Of a stretch of DNA of 64,000 nucleotides, positions 45,681 through 58,057 are shown piece after piece (the first letter of the stretch is position 1; every line of letters begins with the position of its first letter). The notes beneath the pieces were generated by a model. That model was not told where the DNA came from, did no database searches, and saw only the letters and a list, made by a program, of their open reading frames with translations. The position numbers and the translations under genes were made by a program. The stretch is from Micropterus salmoides (Eukaryota; Chordata; Actinopteri; Centrarchiformes; Centrarchidae), in NCBI RefSeq assembly GCF_014851395.1, contig NW_024044681.1, positions 1,902,569-1,966,568 of the forward strand. Reading direction: 5' to 3'.

Positions 45681-48600
45681 TCAAAATGCTGGTAAAATAT
45701 CTTCTCGTCTCGTTCTTGTGAAGCCAGTGTCGTGTATCGTCACCGCACACGCCCCTAATCTGTCCCCACTGCTTTTCAACTTAAAGCCCTTGAGAATGCC
45801 GAATTTAAAACAAAGACAAGTCATGTATAATCCCATTATTCCTGCAGAGTCCGGTCTCATCTGCATGTTCTCTCTGTCATTAACACGTTGTTTCTGCTGT
45901 AGATTTCATAGCGTGGCTGCTGTTTAAAGGAGAGCAGGATTCAGTTTGTCAAAAGTGACGTCATTCAGCTGCATTAGTCTCAACAGTATAACTATATATT
46001 CAACACTAGCCAGTAATGCTGTCGTTTAGGATCCGTGTTCACGTTTAGAAAAAGATGATGGGGACTGAGGACATTTAGGGCTCCAAACTAAGTCTTTCAC
46101 TACGTCCCCAAAACTCTCAAGGAGCGCTAAAACCGATCACCAGCAGCTCACTGACGAGGCTGCCGCATCACTAACAGATGCATTTAATAAATGATTTTAC
46201 AGTTTATTCATCCTCAAGTTCAGGTTTAATGAGAACTGGACTCCCTGTAAACGGGGCTGTAATTTATTAGTTTATTTAATGTCAGGCAACAGATGCAATG
46301 CAGCTCTAAAGCAAAGCCTTGACCTAAACATCGACCCGCTGGTGGCGCTGGAGGAAAAGTTAGGGGATCACTAAAGTCTTCAGAAATCTTGGGATCGTAA
46401 GTATTTGGATTTCTTACATTAGCCAGTTATGGAAATACATTTATTTTACATGAAAATAAGAATTCTGGTACAAACAGAGATGATTTTCAGTCAGAGCTGC
46501 TTGTCGGCTGTCGACAGTCCTGCTGGGTATGAAAACACGACTCTGATGGAGCCTTTTCTCTCTCTGTGGTTTGCATCCTCACGCCATCTCACCCTGGTTT
46601 TTATTTTTCTGGTTTTCCTCTCCGGGGTTGGCATGACCCCACCACCCCGCCTGCCCCCAGCCCCCTTTCAAAGCCCCCTTTTAAAAGTGGTGATGATGGT
46701 TCTGGCCTCGCTCGCTCGCTCGGGGAGGGGCCGAGGGGCCTCCGCTGGCCTCCCTCAGGTTTCTCGGAGGACCCGGTTTTTGCGGCCAAATCCCACATCT
46801 GGTTCCGATTGTGGCCTGCACTCCAGCTGCGGTCGGCTCTGTTTAGAATAGACCCCGAATCTGAAACCGTCGCCGCACTGCGGTCACAACTCCCAAACCA
46901 GCGGAGACCTTTTGGCTGAGGCCATCGCACTGAGGATGGAAACTTCATTTTATATTTATATACCGCTCTAGCCGAGTTTGTGTGTGTGTGGGATGTTTTG
47001 AAAGATGGCAGCCGGCCATGCAGGGGCTGATCTGGGAGCAGCAAATAGCGTCGCTGATCAGTTAAAGGACTGCGCAGATTACAGGCCTCGCTGGGTTTTT
47101 TTCTGTCTGTAGATTCCTGACATTTCTCGGCTGTTGACACTGAAAGTCTCTCTGCATGTTGTAGGACAAGATTTAACTCTTGTCACTCTGTGTTGCTGCC
47201 GTGCTCCTGACGCAGAAAACCGTGGAGGCTATTTTCGTCTAATTCTCGACCTCCGCTGTGGTTTTTTTCCCCAACTGAACAAAAGCTTCATATCAGACTA
47301 ACTTTGCAGCACCTAGTTTGAATAACCCAGCTCTAAAAACACCACCAGCTGGACTTGAAGCAGGTAAACCAGGCTCAGAAGGTCGGTCAAACCGGGCCGA
47401 TCACTGTCATCGTTGGCTTTGTGAGTACAGTTTTGGAGAACATGCTGGATTTGGTGACCTGGAGCTAAAATCTTACCGTAAAATATGTGCGACAGCGCCA
47501 CCCGCTGGACAGACTGGATCAGCATGTCAAGTTTGGTGGCTTTTCAGCATCAAAAAAACCATGTGTTGTTATTTGCATTGAATTTGAAATGATTGAACTG
47601 CAGCACATAAAGCACTGATCCACCAAAATGTTTAACAAGAAGTTTAACAAGAAGTATCTGGAGAGATGAAACTTTATTTGGTCATTATTCTAACAACGCT
47701 GCAGAGTCTCACATGAACAGGCCTGAACACTAAGGGGTGTGACAGGAAGAGATTTTCACACTATTTTTAAGAAATCAATGCCGAATTTTATGAATTTTTT
47801 CTAAACCTCTACAGAATCCAAGTCTGTGCTGCTCTCAGATCTGTTTCTCCTCTTATTTAATATCATCCCTGCTTACTCATGATTCAGCCTTCCCTCCTCT
47901 TTGTGTCTCTGTTTGGGGAAGTGACCTCTTTAAATGTGCATGTGGCTCCTTTTCACCTCAATGAGAAATTAATTCAGTTAGAAACTCCTGGACTTTAATA
48001 GCTCCTGTGTTTCTGCAGCTTTTTACCTGTCTACCTGTCCTATACTCTGCTGCGCATTATGTTATTGCCCAGCTAGTAGTTTCCCCTTCAGGCCGTCTGA
48101 CAGACACAGAAACCCGTTTGGGACTGTATGTTAGGATGAGACAAGGAAGCGGAAACTGAAACTAGGTGAAACCCTTGTGATCAGGCTGAAATCTCACCAC
48201 AAATCCTCACATGTGAACTTCAGCAGCTCACCGTCCCAAACAGAGCGAGGCTGCTTTAGTTTTTATTAGATGTTCATATTGTAAAACTCTACCAGCTACA
48301 TTACCACTCAACTGTCAGGTTCACTTGATTACTATCACGTCGTGTGCCAGTTGATTCGCTCTGCATGTTGCTGAATTATGACCGCCGCTACTAAATTTTC
48401 CATCATCATCTACGTGACAGGTGCTGTTATAAGGTATCGGGAGGTGCGTATAGCGAGTGTTTGTCTGAGTGTGGGTTACAGTGTGTCAGCTTCTCAAGAC
48501 CAAGAAAAGTCCGTCTGTTGTTTCCCAAACAGCTGGAAAAGTGAAAAACATTTTTTCGCTGTCGACGTTATCAGTTAATCATTTGTTTTTCACGGCGTGT

Positions 48601-50111
48601 GGAAAATGTGAATTGCGTGAGTCTCGCAAGACGGCTTTTAACCTCACAAGTACGCAATCACTGTTACATATACGGTCAAGAAAAAGCCTTTCACGTTTAA
48701 CTCCGATCTGACTGTCCACAATTCAGACGGCCTGACCTGTGTCTGATTTTGACCACATATGACAGAGTCCTTGTGACGTGTTCACACTGTTATAAACAAA
48801 TCAGATCTGAGTCACCTTGGCCTGCAGTCTGAACGCGGCTTAAGTAACGATAATATACAGATATGATCCCTAAAATGAATAAAAGGCTGGTCCAACATAA
48901 ACACACAGACAGACGCTCAGTCCAGTATGGGACAAGAAACTACAACAAGACATAATACCTGAAGAATGACACAACATAAAAACATGCGACTTACATTAGA
49001 CTGAAGGTAAAGTCGTGCACACCGCTCACATGCCTTGAATTACATGTAAATACAGCTGTAGGAAATGATCTTTTTCTGTAGTGTTACATCTATCTGCAGA
49101 CTCTGAATGAGGCGAATCCTGCTCATACTCTGGCATTAAAGGGTTAATGAAATATGGCTAACATCTTGGACCCAAACCCTGAGCTCCCTGCTTCATATGG
49201 CAGCTTTGTTCAGCAGAACTTTGTAGTCTCGTTCAGTCATAAAATGTTTTTTTTTCCTTTACCATCTGTTTTAAAGTCGGTTCCAGGTTTAGTCGAGCAG
49301 CTCCTGGAAGTCTCAGTTCTGGGTTTAGAAACGCTGCCGCTGCTTCGGAGGAGTGAGATGTCAAAGTGTGTGTGAGAGGAGGAGGAGGAGGAGGAGAAGA
49401 AGAGGAAATGTGGCGGCCATATGCTGCCGTTGTTTGTTTGCTCTGGCTGTTGCTTCTAATTAGCGGCGCTGCGATGTGCTGCCAGGTCGCCTGAGCTCTT
49501 CTGAGCGCGCTCGGTATCCACAGCGAGAAACACAATGTGGAAACTTCATCAGTCTGCTCGGCCCACATCCGTACATCCGCCGGGCATGATGGGAACAGAG
49601 ACGATGGTACGGGGTTCTAGTTATGGAAAATGTCCGCCTGTCAGAGGAGGCGCTGGACCGAATTCACCTGCTGAGTCGTCTTATTGTGGCGGCTGTTCAC
49701 CTTTTTAACCTTCCACAGGAGGAGTTCTGCATATTAGGGTCAATGCTTTTAACATGTTAATTTTTACTTCATAAACAGGTATAAATATAATGATGATGAC
49801 AACTAGTCACAAAGTGCTTGATCATGAGAGACAGTCGATCGTAGTAAGATAAGATGATGTTTGAAGTTTAAGAAGTTGTTTTAGCTGAAAAGAAAAGGGG
49901 GAGAAAACGTGTGTTCTGGTTTACAGATTTAGTTTTAAGTGATGAACAGAATATTTACTGAAGGGAACGTAGTCTTAGTTCCAGGAAGAGACGTGGGTTT
50001 CACTGTAGATACAGGACTGATTAACTTCTCACGCAGTGTAAAACAAATAAAAGGTAAAGTCCCTGGAACTTGTTTTAGACCCCGGTTCCTCGAAAGGTTC
50101 CTAGTCCCTGT

Positions 50112-50760
50112 TAGGGATGTCACAAGAACAGATACTTGGGTACCAAATCGAAAATTCTTAAAACATGTCGGTACTGCAAGTATCGGAGATCCGATATGTG
50201 GAAGGTAGCGACGGCTGCAGCGACGGCTCCACATCGACTCGTCCAATAGAAAAGAGTTTGGGAACCAGGTGAAGTTAGTTTCACTTCGTTTCAAAGCCTG
50301 GATGCAGTTTGCAGCTCGGCTCAGAACTGAACGTCTGTCCGACGCTCCTGTTACTGTGGGAGGAGTTAGGGAGCGTCTGAAAAGGGCAACACGATCCATT
50401 TCAGTCATCAATAACTGATTTGTTTTTTAAACTAAAAATCTCAGACAGCTGCAAATATAGATAGAAAAATGTAAACACCTGTGAGTTTGTAAAGAAAAGT
50501 TTAGAAAGTTAATGAACAATTAAATATGCACAGGTTGTTATTTCAACAGCTTGCTCATTTCTGAATATATTCACATCAAACCACCTCTCATCTGTCCTGG
50601 ACATCCTCTCTCAGCTGTTAGTTGTTGTTTGTGATGTTTCAAGGAGTGTTTGTTGAAAGACATGATGGGATTCATTGATTTTGTTTTAACGTGGTTCGAA
50701 TTTGGTATCGAGAATCGTGGAGTTTTTGCTGGTATCAAGTACTAAATTTCTGCTGTCATG
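50112..50760. mobile_element. hAT-like TAGGGATGTCAC element in intron 7
   Basis: The left end is TTAGGGATGTCACAAGAACA. Near the right end are GGTATCGAGAATCGTGG, TGCTGGTATCAAGTACTA and a decayed CTGTCATGGCATCC. The interior CCACCTCTCATCTGTCCTG is the inverse of the interior at 33145-33370. Confidence 0.5.
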
Positions 50761-51130
50761 GCATCCTGTAAAGAGGGTAAAGATCCTGCGGCTAAAACGC
50801 AGGTTTAAACGATTCTTTCAGATTTGTTGCCTCTTGATGGAACATAGTTTTATTTTCAAGCTTAAAGAAGTAGCTGCTGGAACCACAGCACATTTTCAGA
50901 GTGTCGTTAAATAGTTTTTTCCATTGCTGTTTATTCATTAAATCCATTTAAAATGGTAATTGTTCTTTAATATTCTGTATATCTTTTCAGTTTCTTATTT
51001 TTAGGTTTTATATTTATTGTTCTGCTGATTTGATGCACATTACTTGCAGATGTGTGTGACGCAGGACGCCGTTTCTGAGCGCGCTCACTGCGTAACGCCC
51101 CTCCTCTCTGTATGTCTGTCTGTCTCTCAG

Positions 51131-51346
51131 GTGATGAACATGGACGGGAGGGACGACGGGTGCTGGTGGAGGACAAACTTCCTCACATTTTCGGCTTCAC
51201 TCTTCTGGGCGACTTCATCTACTGGACCGACTGGCAGCGCCGCAGCATCGAACGCGTCCACAAACGCACCGCGGAGAGGGAGTTCATCATCGACCAGCTG
51301 CCCGACCTCATGGGCCTCAAGGCCACTAACGTACACAAGGTGTTCG
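51131..51346 (+). CDS. lrp6: lrp6 exon 8: second beta-propeller, last blade; one-base deletion
   Basis: Acceptor TGTCTGTCTCTCAG and donor GTGAGT bound 216 nt. It should enter in phase 0 (VMNMDG) and leave in phase 1, needing a length of 3n+1; the human exon is 217 nt as I recall. The frame shifts after GTGATGAACATGGACGGGA: the family reads DGTGRRVLVEDK, but here the ACG for Thr has lost its C (about 51149-51150). Beyond that point the other frame gives GRRVLVEDKLPHIFGFTLLG, FIYWTDWQRRSIERVHKRTA, IIDQLPDLMGLKATNVHKV. All downstream residues look under full conservation, so a recent mutation or consensus error is likely. Confidence 0.9.
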
Positions 51347-51720
51347 GTGAGTACGGGACCCTGTGAAACAGCCCTGACGGAAACCCAGGATACAGTAACG
51401 GTGTCCTGGGTTTACGGTACGGCTGAACAATTTGGGGGGAAAATCTAATTGTGATTTTTGTGCCAAATGTCGCGATTACGATTCAATTTGCGTTTATTAT
51501 TTTTTGAAGTTTTGCTAAAGTTAAATATTCACGGCCAGTCTATTTTTGACTGAAGCCGCGTCAAGCAGCACAGAGCAGATGAACCAGGCAGGAAGTCGGA
51601 CACAGAACGGCAGAGAGAATCCGGTCGATTTTCAAAATAAAACTCCCTTTGCAGACTCCCGATTGTACGTGAACAAGAAAGAAGGGCTGTCCCCGACTAA
51701 GTATTTACATAGTCGAATCA
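51347..51720 (+). other. lrp6 intron 8, start only
   Basis: It contains a hAT-like start near 51421-51500 (ACGGCTGAACAATTTGGGGG). The intron runs into the gap; exon 9 and later are not seen in the window. Confidence 0.7.
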
Positions 51721-52220
51721 NNNNNNNNNNNNNNNNNNNNNNNNNNNNNNNNNNNNNNNNNNNNNNNNNNNNNNNNNNNNNNNNNNNNNNNNNNNNNNNN
51801 NNNNNNNNNNNNNNNNNNNNNNNNNNNNNNNNNNNNNNNNNNNNNNNNNNNNNNNNNNNNNNNNNNNNNNNNNNNNNNNNNNNNNNNNNNNNNNNNNNNN
51901 NNNNNNNNNNNNNNNNNNNNNNNNNNNNNNNNNNNNNNNNNNNNNNNNNNNNNNNNNNNNNNNNNNNNNNNNNNNNNNNNNNNNNNNNNNNNNNNNNNNN
52001 NNNNNNNNNNNNNNNNNNNNNNNNNNNNNNNNNNNNNNNNNNNNNNNNNNNNNNNNNNNNNNNNNNNNNNNNNNNNNNNNNNNNNNNNNNNNNNNNNNNN
52101 NNNNNNNNNNNNNNNNNNNNNNNNNNNNNNNNNNNNNNNNNNNNNNNNNNNNNNNNNNNNNNNNNNNNNNNNNNNNNNNNNNNNNNNNNNNNNNNNNNNN
52201 NNNNNNNNNNNNNNNNNNNN
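51721..52220. other. assembly gap, 500 N
   Basis: Placeholder gap separating lrp6 intron 8 from arm B. Arm B homology to arm A starts at the first base after it. Confidence 0.99.
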
Positions 52221-52224
52221 GCAG

Positions 52225-52346
52225 GAGCTGGGAAAGAAACTTTTCAAGCGGCGGCGGGTTCTGAGCAAAGAGAGAGGAAGAACATCGGATAGTGGAGCGG
52301 TCGTCGATCAGGGACTCATCACCATCCATCACCTGAAGAAGAGAAA
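52225..52346 (+). CDS. c11orf98: C11orf98 homologue, exon 2 (copy B), frame-scrambled
   Basis: The acceptor CAG is retained at the contig edge and the GTCAGT donor is intact. Against copy A, three single bases are missing within about 40 nt. Between ELGKKLFKRRRVLSKE and GAVVDQGLITIHHLKKRK the product reads RGRTSDS instead of KRKRHRIV. The net loss is 3 nt, so the end of the exon is back in frame. The lost block is the conserved core of the family, so this copy is either damaged or misassembled. Confidence 0.8.
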
Positions 52347-52462
52347 GTCAGTCGTCAAGAAATATTCTGTCAGCTCTTTACAGATGTTAGACCTGATGCT
52401 CGTGTTTGGCGTTTTGCGCACGAAGTAAAGTCAGCCATGTCGTGTTTCTGTCCGTATTTCAG

Positions 52463-52557
52463 GTCGAGCGCGAGAGCGAACATCACTCTGTCTGGAAGAA
52501 GAAGAAAGCTGCTCAAGCAGCTGCAGCACATGCAGCAGGAGAAGGCCGGTATGGAAG
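52463..52557 (+). CDS. c11orf98: C11orf98 homologue, exon 3 (copy B)
   Basis: The exon is 95 nt with the same splice sites as copy A; 3 nt shorter in the basic run (SGRRRKLLK versus SGKKKRKLLK). Phase is preserved. Confidence 0.85.
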
Positions 52558-53756
52558 GTAAAGGATGACACTAAACTGTTTAAAGGATAACGCCGTCAAG
52601 TTCTTAATAAGAGAACTCCAGCACAGAGAAAGGAAAGAAAAAGAAGGAACTCGAACATAAAAACGCAGCAGTTTGGCAGGTCTTTGTTGGTCCAACAGCA
52701 ACGCCCTGTTGATGAATACAAATTAAAAGTTCTGTTGCGATCTACCAGTTTTACATAAGCTCTGACTGACAGTGAAACATTTCCAGCCGATAGCTCTTAT
52801 GTGTTCACATACAATGCAGATTTAATCGCTTTCCTCGCTCAGGGAAACAGCTGGAATAAAGTTAGACACACATTTTCTTAACTCATCAGGTAGTTCAACC
52901 TCCTCGCTTTCTTTTCTCCAAGTAACGTCCAGGTTGTCCAGTTTTTATAAAAATATGAAGTAGTAGTCCAGCAGAGCTCTGGGTGCCAACCGCCGCTAAC
53001 AACAACAGTGGAACCGGATGTGCACGGAAGGTTTCGAGAAGCTCTCGGTGAAGATAAATCTAGTTATAATCCCAAAAACTAAAGTGAAAACCAAAGCAGT
53101 TGACTCTGAGCTGAGGGTAATTGTTGTCAGAGCGGCGTCACTCCCCCGCTCTGCCCGGTCCTCTCCAAACAACGCTCTGAAGCCCTCGCTGACGTTTGGA
53201 CGTCAAGCGAATTTCTCGCTCAAGTTGAAAAATCTGAACTCGAGCGAACCAGTGAATGTCGCAACAAACAAATCTTCCGCACCGCCCAGAGCGAATTCAC
53301 AGGAATTAGCATTTGCATTGACTTTTTGTGTAATCAAGCCAACCGAAACGCTGGATCTGCTTTCAGTGTGAACACAACTTTACCCTGTCGAGGACGGATC
53401 GCTGATTTTTTTTTATTTATTTTTTATTTTTTTGGGGATGAAACTGATTTATTCACTGTTTATTTGACCGAGTCTGTTATTTTTGGAGAGAAGACCTCAG
53501 TGGTAAATCGGCTTTGGTAGAAACCTTCTGAACGGTCAACAGCGAAGTTATCGGTACTTTGGGATCGCCTCAGCTCGCTTGGAACCTCGGTGGCGGCGAC
53601 TTGAGCCGGTACCACGAGGAAAAGGGACTTTAAAGACACTGTAGTGATGCTTAAAAAGCTCAGAGGAAAAACATTTGTGTTCCTTGTTATTCACTTTGAT
53701 GCTTCATGATGACGTTTCACTTTTTGTGGTGATTAATTCTGTGTTTTGTTCCTCAG
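52558..53756 (+). other. C11orf98-homologue intron 3 (copy B)
   Basis: Matches the copy A intron. Nothing further recognised. Confidence 0.6.
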
Positions 53757-53881
53757 TCGAAGCGGCGGCGGCGGCGGCACCACCGAAGAAGAAACAGGAC
53801 TCGACACCTGCTCCAACCAAGAAGAAGAAAAAGACTCCTGCCGGATCCCAGGGGGACGTCGAGATGGCGGACATTGAATGA
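53757..53881 (+). CDS. c11orf98: C11orf98 homologue, exon 4 with stop (copy B)
   Basis: The exon is 125 nt, encoding the same VEAAAAAAPPKKK to GDVEMADIE end as copy A. Exon 1 of this copy is not present because the contig begins in intron 1. Confidence 0.87.
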
Positions 53882-54131
53882 AGGGACGACGGGATGACGC
53901 CGTCTCTCAGAGGAGTCGTGCAGCGCCGCACGTTTCAGCTGAACGGACGAGTTTGTGTTTGAACTGAACTCTGAAGTACGACCGAGTGTTTAATCTGAGT
54001 TCGTACCCAGACGGACGTTAATTCGTCTGCACCTGTTCGAGTCAGACAAGGTGTGTTTTATGAAAAGATGCTGGAAGGATGCAAAGATTGTGAGTGACAG
54101 GAACCTATGGAAGGCCGCGAACGCCAGGAAA

Positions 54132-54152
54132 ATTAAAGATACTCATATTAAA
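54132..54152 (+). terminator. candidate C11orf98-homologue polyadenylation signals (copy B)
   Basis: ATTAAA hexamers at 54132-54137 and shortly after, mirroring those in copy A. Confidence 0.35.
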
Positions 54153-55999
54153 TCAAAGTGCTGGCTCTGTAACCATCTCATAATTTGGATTAGTTTTCCT
54201 TTTATCTGTTAATGTGGACTAACCAAAGGTTTAGTGTTGTCATTGTGCTTCCGTAGCATCACGTCGTCACTCTGCTGTGATTACGGAGGCTTTGTTTCTT
54301 GAACCACATTAATCAAAATATTAAACAGTTTATTGCTGGTAACATTTAACTTCTGCTGTTTTTTCGTTCATTCTCACCGTATATACCTTTGCACACGTAT
54401 AGTTATTTAAATTCATCAACAGCATCTTAAAGAATCCATAATTTTACTGTAGTCTGGTATTATTGTAATCGTATCTTATTGTTGGCTTACAAAATATAAA
54501 CATGGTATTTGGTTATTTGAAATGCATTAAGTCAATTTTTATTTTAATTAATTAATAATTATCAGTGTGTTACAATTCAGACTTAGTCAAAAATTCATAA
54601 CGTACAAAAAAAATATATATATATATACAGTGTGTGTGTGGTGTGTGTATATACACAAATGATACACATTAGATCATAATGTACAGTGTTATTTATATCA
54701 TTATGTAAAACTACTGTACTAATGTATGTGTACACAGTAGCTCTGCTGTAATCTTGAGAAGTTGCAGAGCTAGAGTCTCGGTTCGTTGCTCAGTGTTACA
54801 CTGTAGATTTTCCAGCTGAACTGACTCTCACATTTGACCCTTTTCTCTCTGCGAGAAATGCTAACTAAAAAAAATGAAAATGCTTTGAGAAAAGGTTTAT
54901 TTGCACGATAAGAAAACATGCAACACAATACGGTTTCCCTCATATAAAAAAAATACATTTCCACCGTAAATTGGAGCAGAAAATGTCTCCAGATTGCAGG
55001 AAATTACTAGTTTAATGCTGAAAATCTTCTGGGGGAGGACCCCCAGAGCATGCATTGTATTGATGCTACACTCTCTTAGGGGCTGAGCACCCCTGTAGGT
55101 CTGATCCTAGAATCGCCCCTGTTTGACCTTTTATTTACAGCATTATAGTTCAAATTTATATCATAATAGGTTGTATATTAACTTATTGGGAGAAAACCGA
55201 CCGGTAGTTCTATATAAAATGAGACATTGAGCTCCCCATTTAGCCAAAATGGTATGATCCTCGTTTCATAAGGCTGCAAAGATTCAATGGTGAGATTAAA
55301 TCAGTCTCCGCCCATCGAAGCATCAAATCTTCAACTATTTGGGTTCATTCCTAACTGTCCTAAAAGGTCTTCCGTACAATTCAAACAAGTAAAAATGCAT
55401 AATTTTGGCTCAGTGTGTGAAAATATGTGTTATAATATATATTAAAAAAAATTCATTAATGATAATTGTGGCTTTTATAAAGGATACTATTTTTAACTAT
55501 TCTGCCTGACTGGTAATTTCTTATATAAACAAGGATTTTTAATCCAATAAGTCGAAATAATAACAATAAAGAATATTATCGTTTAGTAAATCTCATCATC
55601 ACTTAGTGTCTCATAATTTTTACTGTGTGTGTGGCTCCTGTCAGAAAAGGGCTTCCATACAATTTAAACATGAACAAATGTTTTGGGTTTTTTTGGTGTT
55701 ACTGAGCTTCCATAATGGATTGATGGGATATTAATAAAGTAAACTATTTATCTCTGTGAGCTGATGTATTGTTCATGTTGAGCCTCTTCAATTATTGATG
55801 TAAATTGATTATATAAACAGAGATTTTCTTTATTTTTAAAGTTGTTTTTTTTTAAACAGAAGCTTTTTATATGCATGTAAATGTAATTTAAGTAATGTAA
55901 TGATTTTAGTTAATAACCTTGTAATAATAATGTAGCGGTGTTGTCGGCAGGATGCAGACTCCATCCCTCCCCCTTCCAGAGGACAAAGACTGAACTGGG
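54150..55999. other. intergenic (copy B): repeats mirrored from arm A
   Basis: Contains the mirror copies of the AC/TA microsatellite (about 54609-54655), the CAGGGGCGATTC-family repeat (about 54785-55124) and the diverged 300-bp duplication. No gene seen. Confidence 0.5.
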
Positions 56000-56369
56000 T
56001 CAGACTCCGGAGCGATGAAGAAGAAGCAGGTCTTCATCACCAACATGCTGCTTTTACCGTCACGTCAACATGTCGCCGGTTTGATTCCCTGCATTTAACG
56101 CTGCGGAAGGACACACGGTTATTACCGAACATTTAACGCAGAAAAACACGATTTCATTCGGGATATTTTTTTTTTATCCATCAGCGTCCTCTCGGGATGG
56201 ATGAGAGAAGCATCTTGTTCGCTTGCTGGGACTGAACTGGTTTGATTGGGACTGCTGGTTCTCCCCCCTCCCCTCCCGGTCCAACACCGACTCCTCAGAC
56301 TGTAGACCGACCCACGGACGGATGATGGACGCGGCGCCGAGTTAATCTGCGTCGTCGGTGGAGACAAAG
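56000..56369 (+). promoter_or_regulatory. GC-rich candidate promoter/first exon of mansc1 (copy B)
   Basis: Mirror of 17874-18240, ending in GGAGACAAAG then GTACAA. Confidence 0.3.
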
Positions 56370-58057
56370 GTACAAAAAAAAACAAATCTCAGCGAACTAC
56401 GTCGCTTGTGTCCCAGTTTGAGCTGCGTTTTCTCTAATTAAAACCAGCACAGCGACGTGTTGGAGGCAGGTGGGACACGGAATATCCCACAAGCTAGCAG
56501 CTACACAAAGCCAGACACGAGCTGCTGAGGAGGCTCTTACCTGTTTAATGTCGTACAGGTGTAACACTTTATTTACTTTGCTATATGGCCTTTAAGCTAG
56601 CATCTTCAGACCTGTTCGCTCTGACGATACGCGAAGCTTCGCTTTCGCTCAAGTATGTGTCTCCAAGTTCTTGTTAGCTGCAAACAGCTAGTTAGCTAAA
56701 GGTGTATTTGTGTGAAAGTGCTGGTGCTTGCTTGTTACATTAATCACTCAGACCTGTTTTAAAAACCTATTTTAATCCACGTCTTCTCTGACATGTCCCT
56801 TGTGTTCTTCGCTCGACTCTTTCGCCCGCAGAGGTCGAATCTTTCCGGGTTTGGGGCGAACTATGGCTACAGTTCGCCTGTTATTAATTGTTGTTAATTA
56901 ATCGATGTTTTGAACTCCAGTGATTTAAAATAACCTGAGGCAGAAGTGTTCATCGTAAGTAAAAGTATGTGAGCATTATCCGTAAAATGTACAAAAGAAT
57001 CAAAGTAAAGTCAGTTATTATGCAGATTAAACACTTTTTTATAATGCACCATATTTTATAAAGTGATTATTTGTTTTGTAATTAAATTCTTAATATTTAA
57101 AGTAAAATGTTGTCCCTCTGAGTGCGGTGGAGGAGAGGCGTAAAGATAGTATTGGAAATACGCAAGTACTTTTTTTAATTTATTTTAATAAAAACAGAAA
57201 AAGTCTTATTTCAGAAAATAACAACTGCAACTGAGGACACAGGAGATTTCCTCTCTATTATACTTCTGTATAATATGCTCTTAACTAATACTTCATTCAC
57301 ACATAGATTACTCTATACTGTTGTATTTCTCTGACACCAAAATCTCCCTGAGAATTATTCTTCTCGGTTTGTGGAGGAGGCAAGAAAATAAAATGTTTTG
57401 GTGGTTAGTCATAACTTTCCTAAAGAGCACTCCGACCTTAATATTCATAGAATTAGATTTCACTTTAACGTCATTATCATCACAAGATGAACTCAAAACA
57501 CTACAAAATGAAACATGTTATATATTTTGTGAGGTTTTTTTATATCCAACATTTATTTCAACATATATTCAGTCAGACTCGGTTCCTGCTCTGATACAAG
57601 TACAAAAATCTTAATTTTAATTTGAAAACATTAACTCAAGGCCCACTTACCAGCTTTATTTCTGAGCTTGAACTACATTGTGGTGATTTAAAAAACGTGG
57701 GGTACCTCAGACATAAAGGCAGAATTAATATTGCTATCTTAAGAACGCACACCCCACACGATCCTCAGACCCAAATCATCCCAGTTGTCCTCTAGTGTGT
57801 GTCCGGCATGAAGACGTTTCTGTTTCTCTCCACTTTTATTTTTATTTGGTTAATGATATTCTGTCATTAAATTTTTGATTTTCGCAGGCAAAGTTCTCAT
57901 GCAAAGTTAATAATTATTATAAGCATTAAAAAGACATCAACATGTTGTGTCAGTGTGAAGCCCCAGGGTGATCAAGGTGCAGACCTGCTGATAGTGGGTC
58001 AGATAGCATCAGCTGTAAAGGAGATAAGGTGAAATAAAGCCTCCCTGTTCCTCACAG
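56370..58057 (+). other. mansc1 upstream intron or intergenic (copy B)
   Basis: Mirror of 16183-17873. No supported exon or recognisable element. Confidence 0.3.

Larger units (their letters stand above)
44402..51130 (+). other. lrp6 intron 7
   Basis: 6.7 kb with no recognisable exon. It holds the repeats at 45236-45680 and 50112-50760, a GC-rich patch at 46600-46910, and a GGA-rich tract near 49372-49405. Frames such as 46429-46851 are composition-driven. Confidence 0.75.

Noticed and set aside
46429..46919. Two overlapping open frames in lrp6 intron 7
   Set aside because: GC-rich intronic sequence, no recognisable protein content, no supporting splice sites.
30659..51346. Assignment to lrp5 instead of lrp6
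   Set aside because: YANRRDLRLVDA, IYWSDVSEEAIKRT, NGTMRKILISED and VHKRTAERE match LRP6-type rather than LRP5-type sequence, and mansc1 adjacency is the LRP6 neighbourhood.
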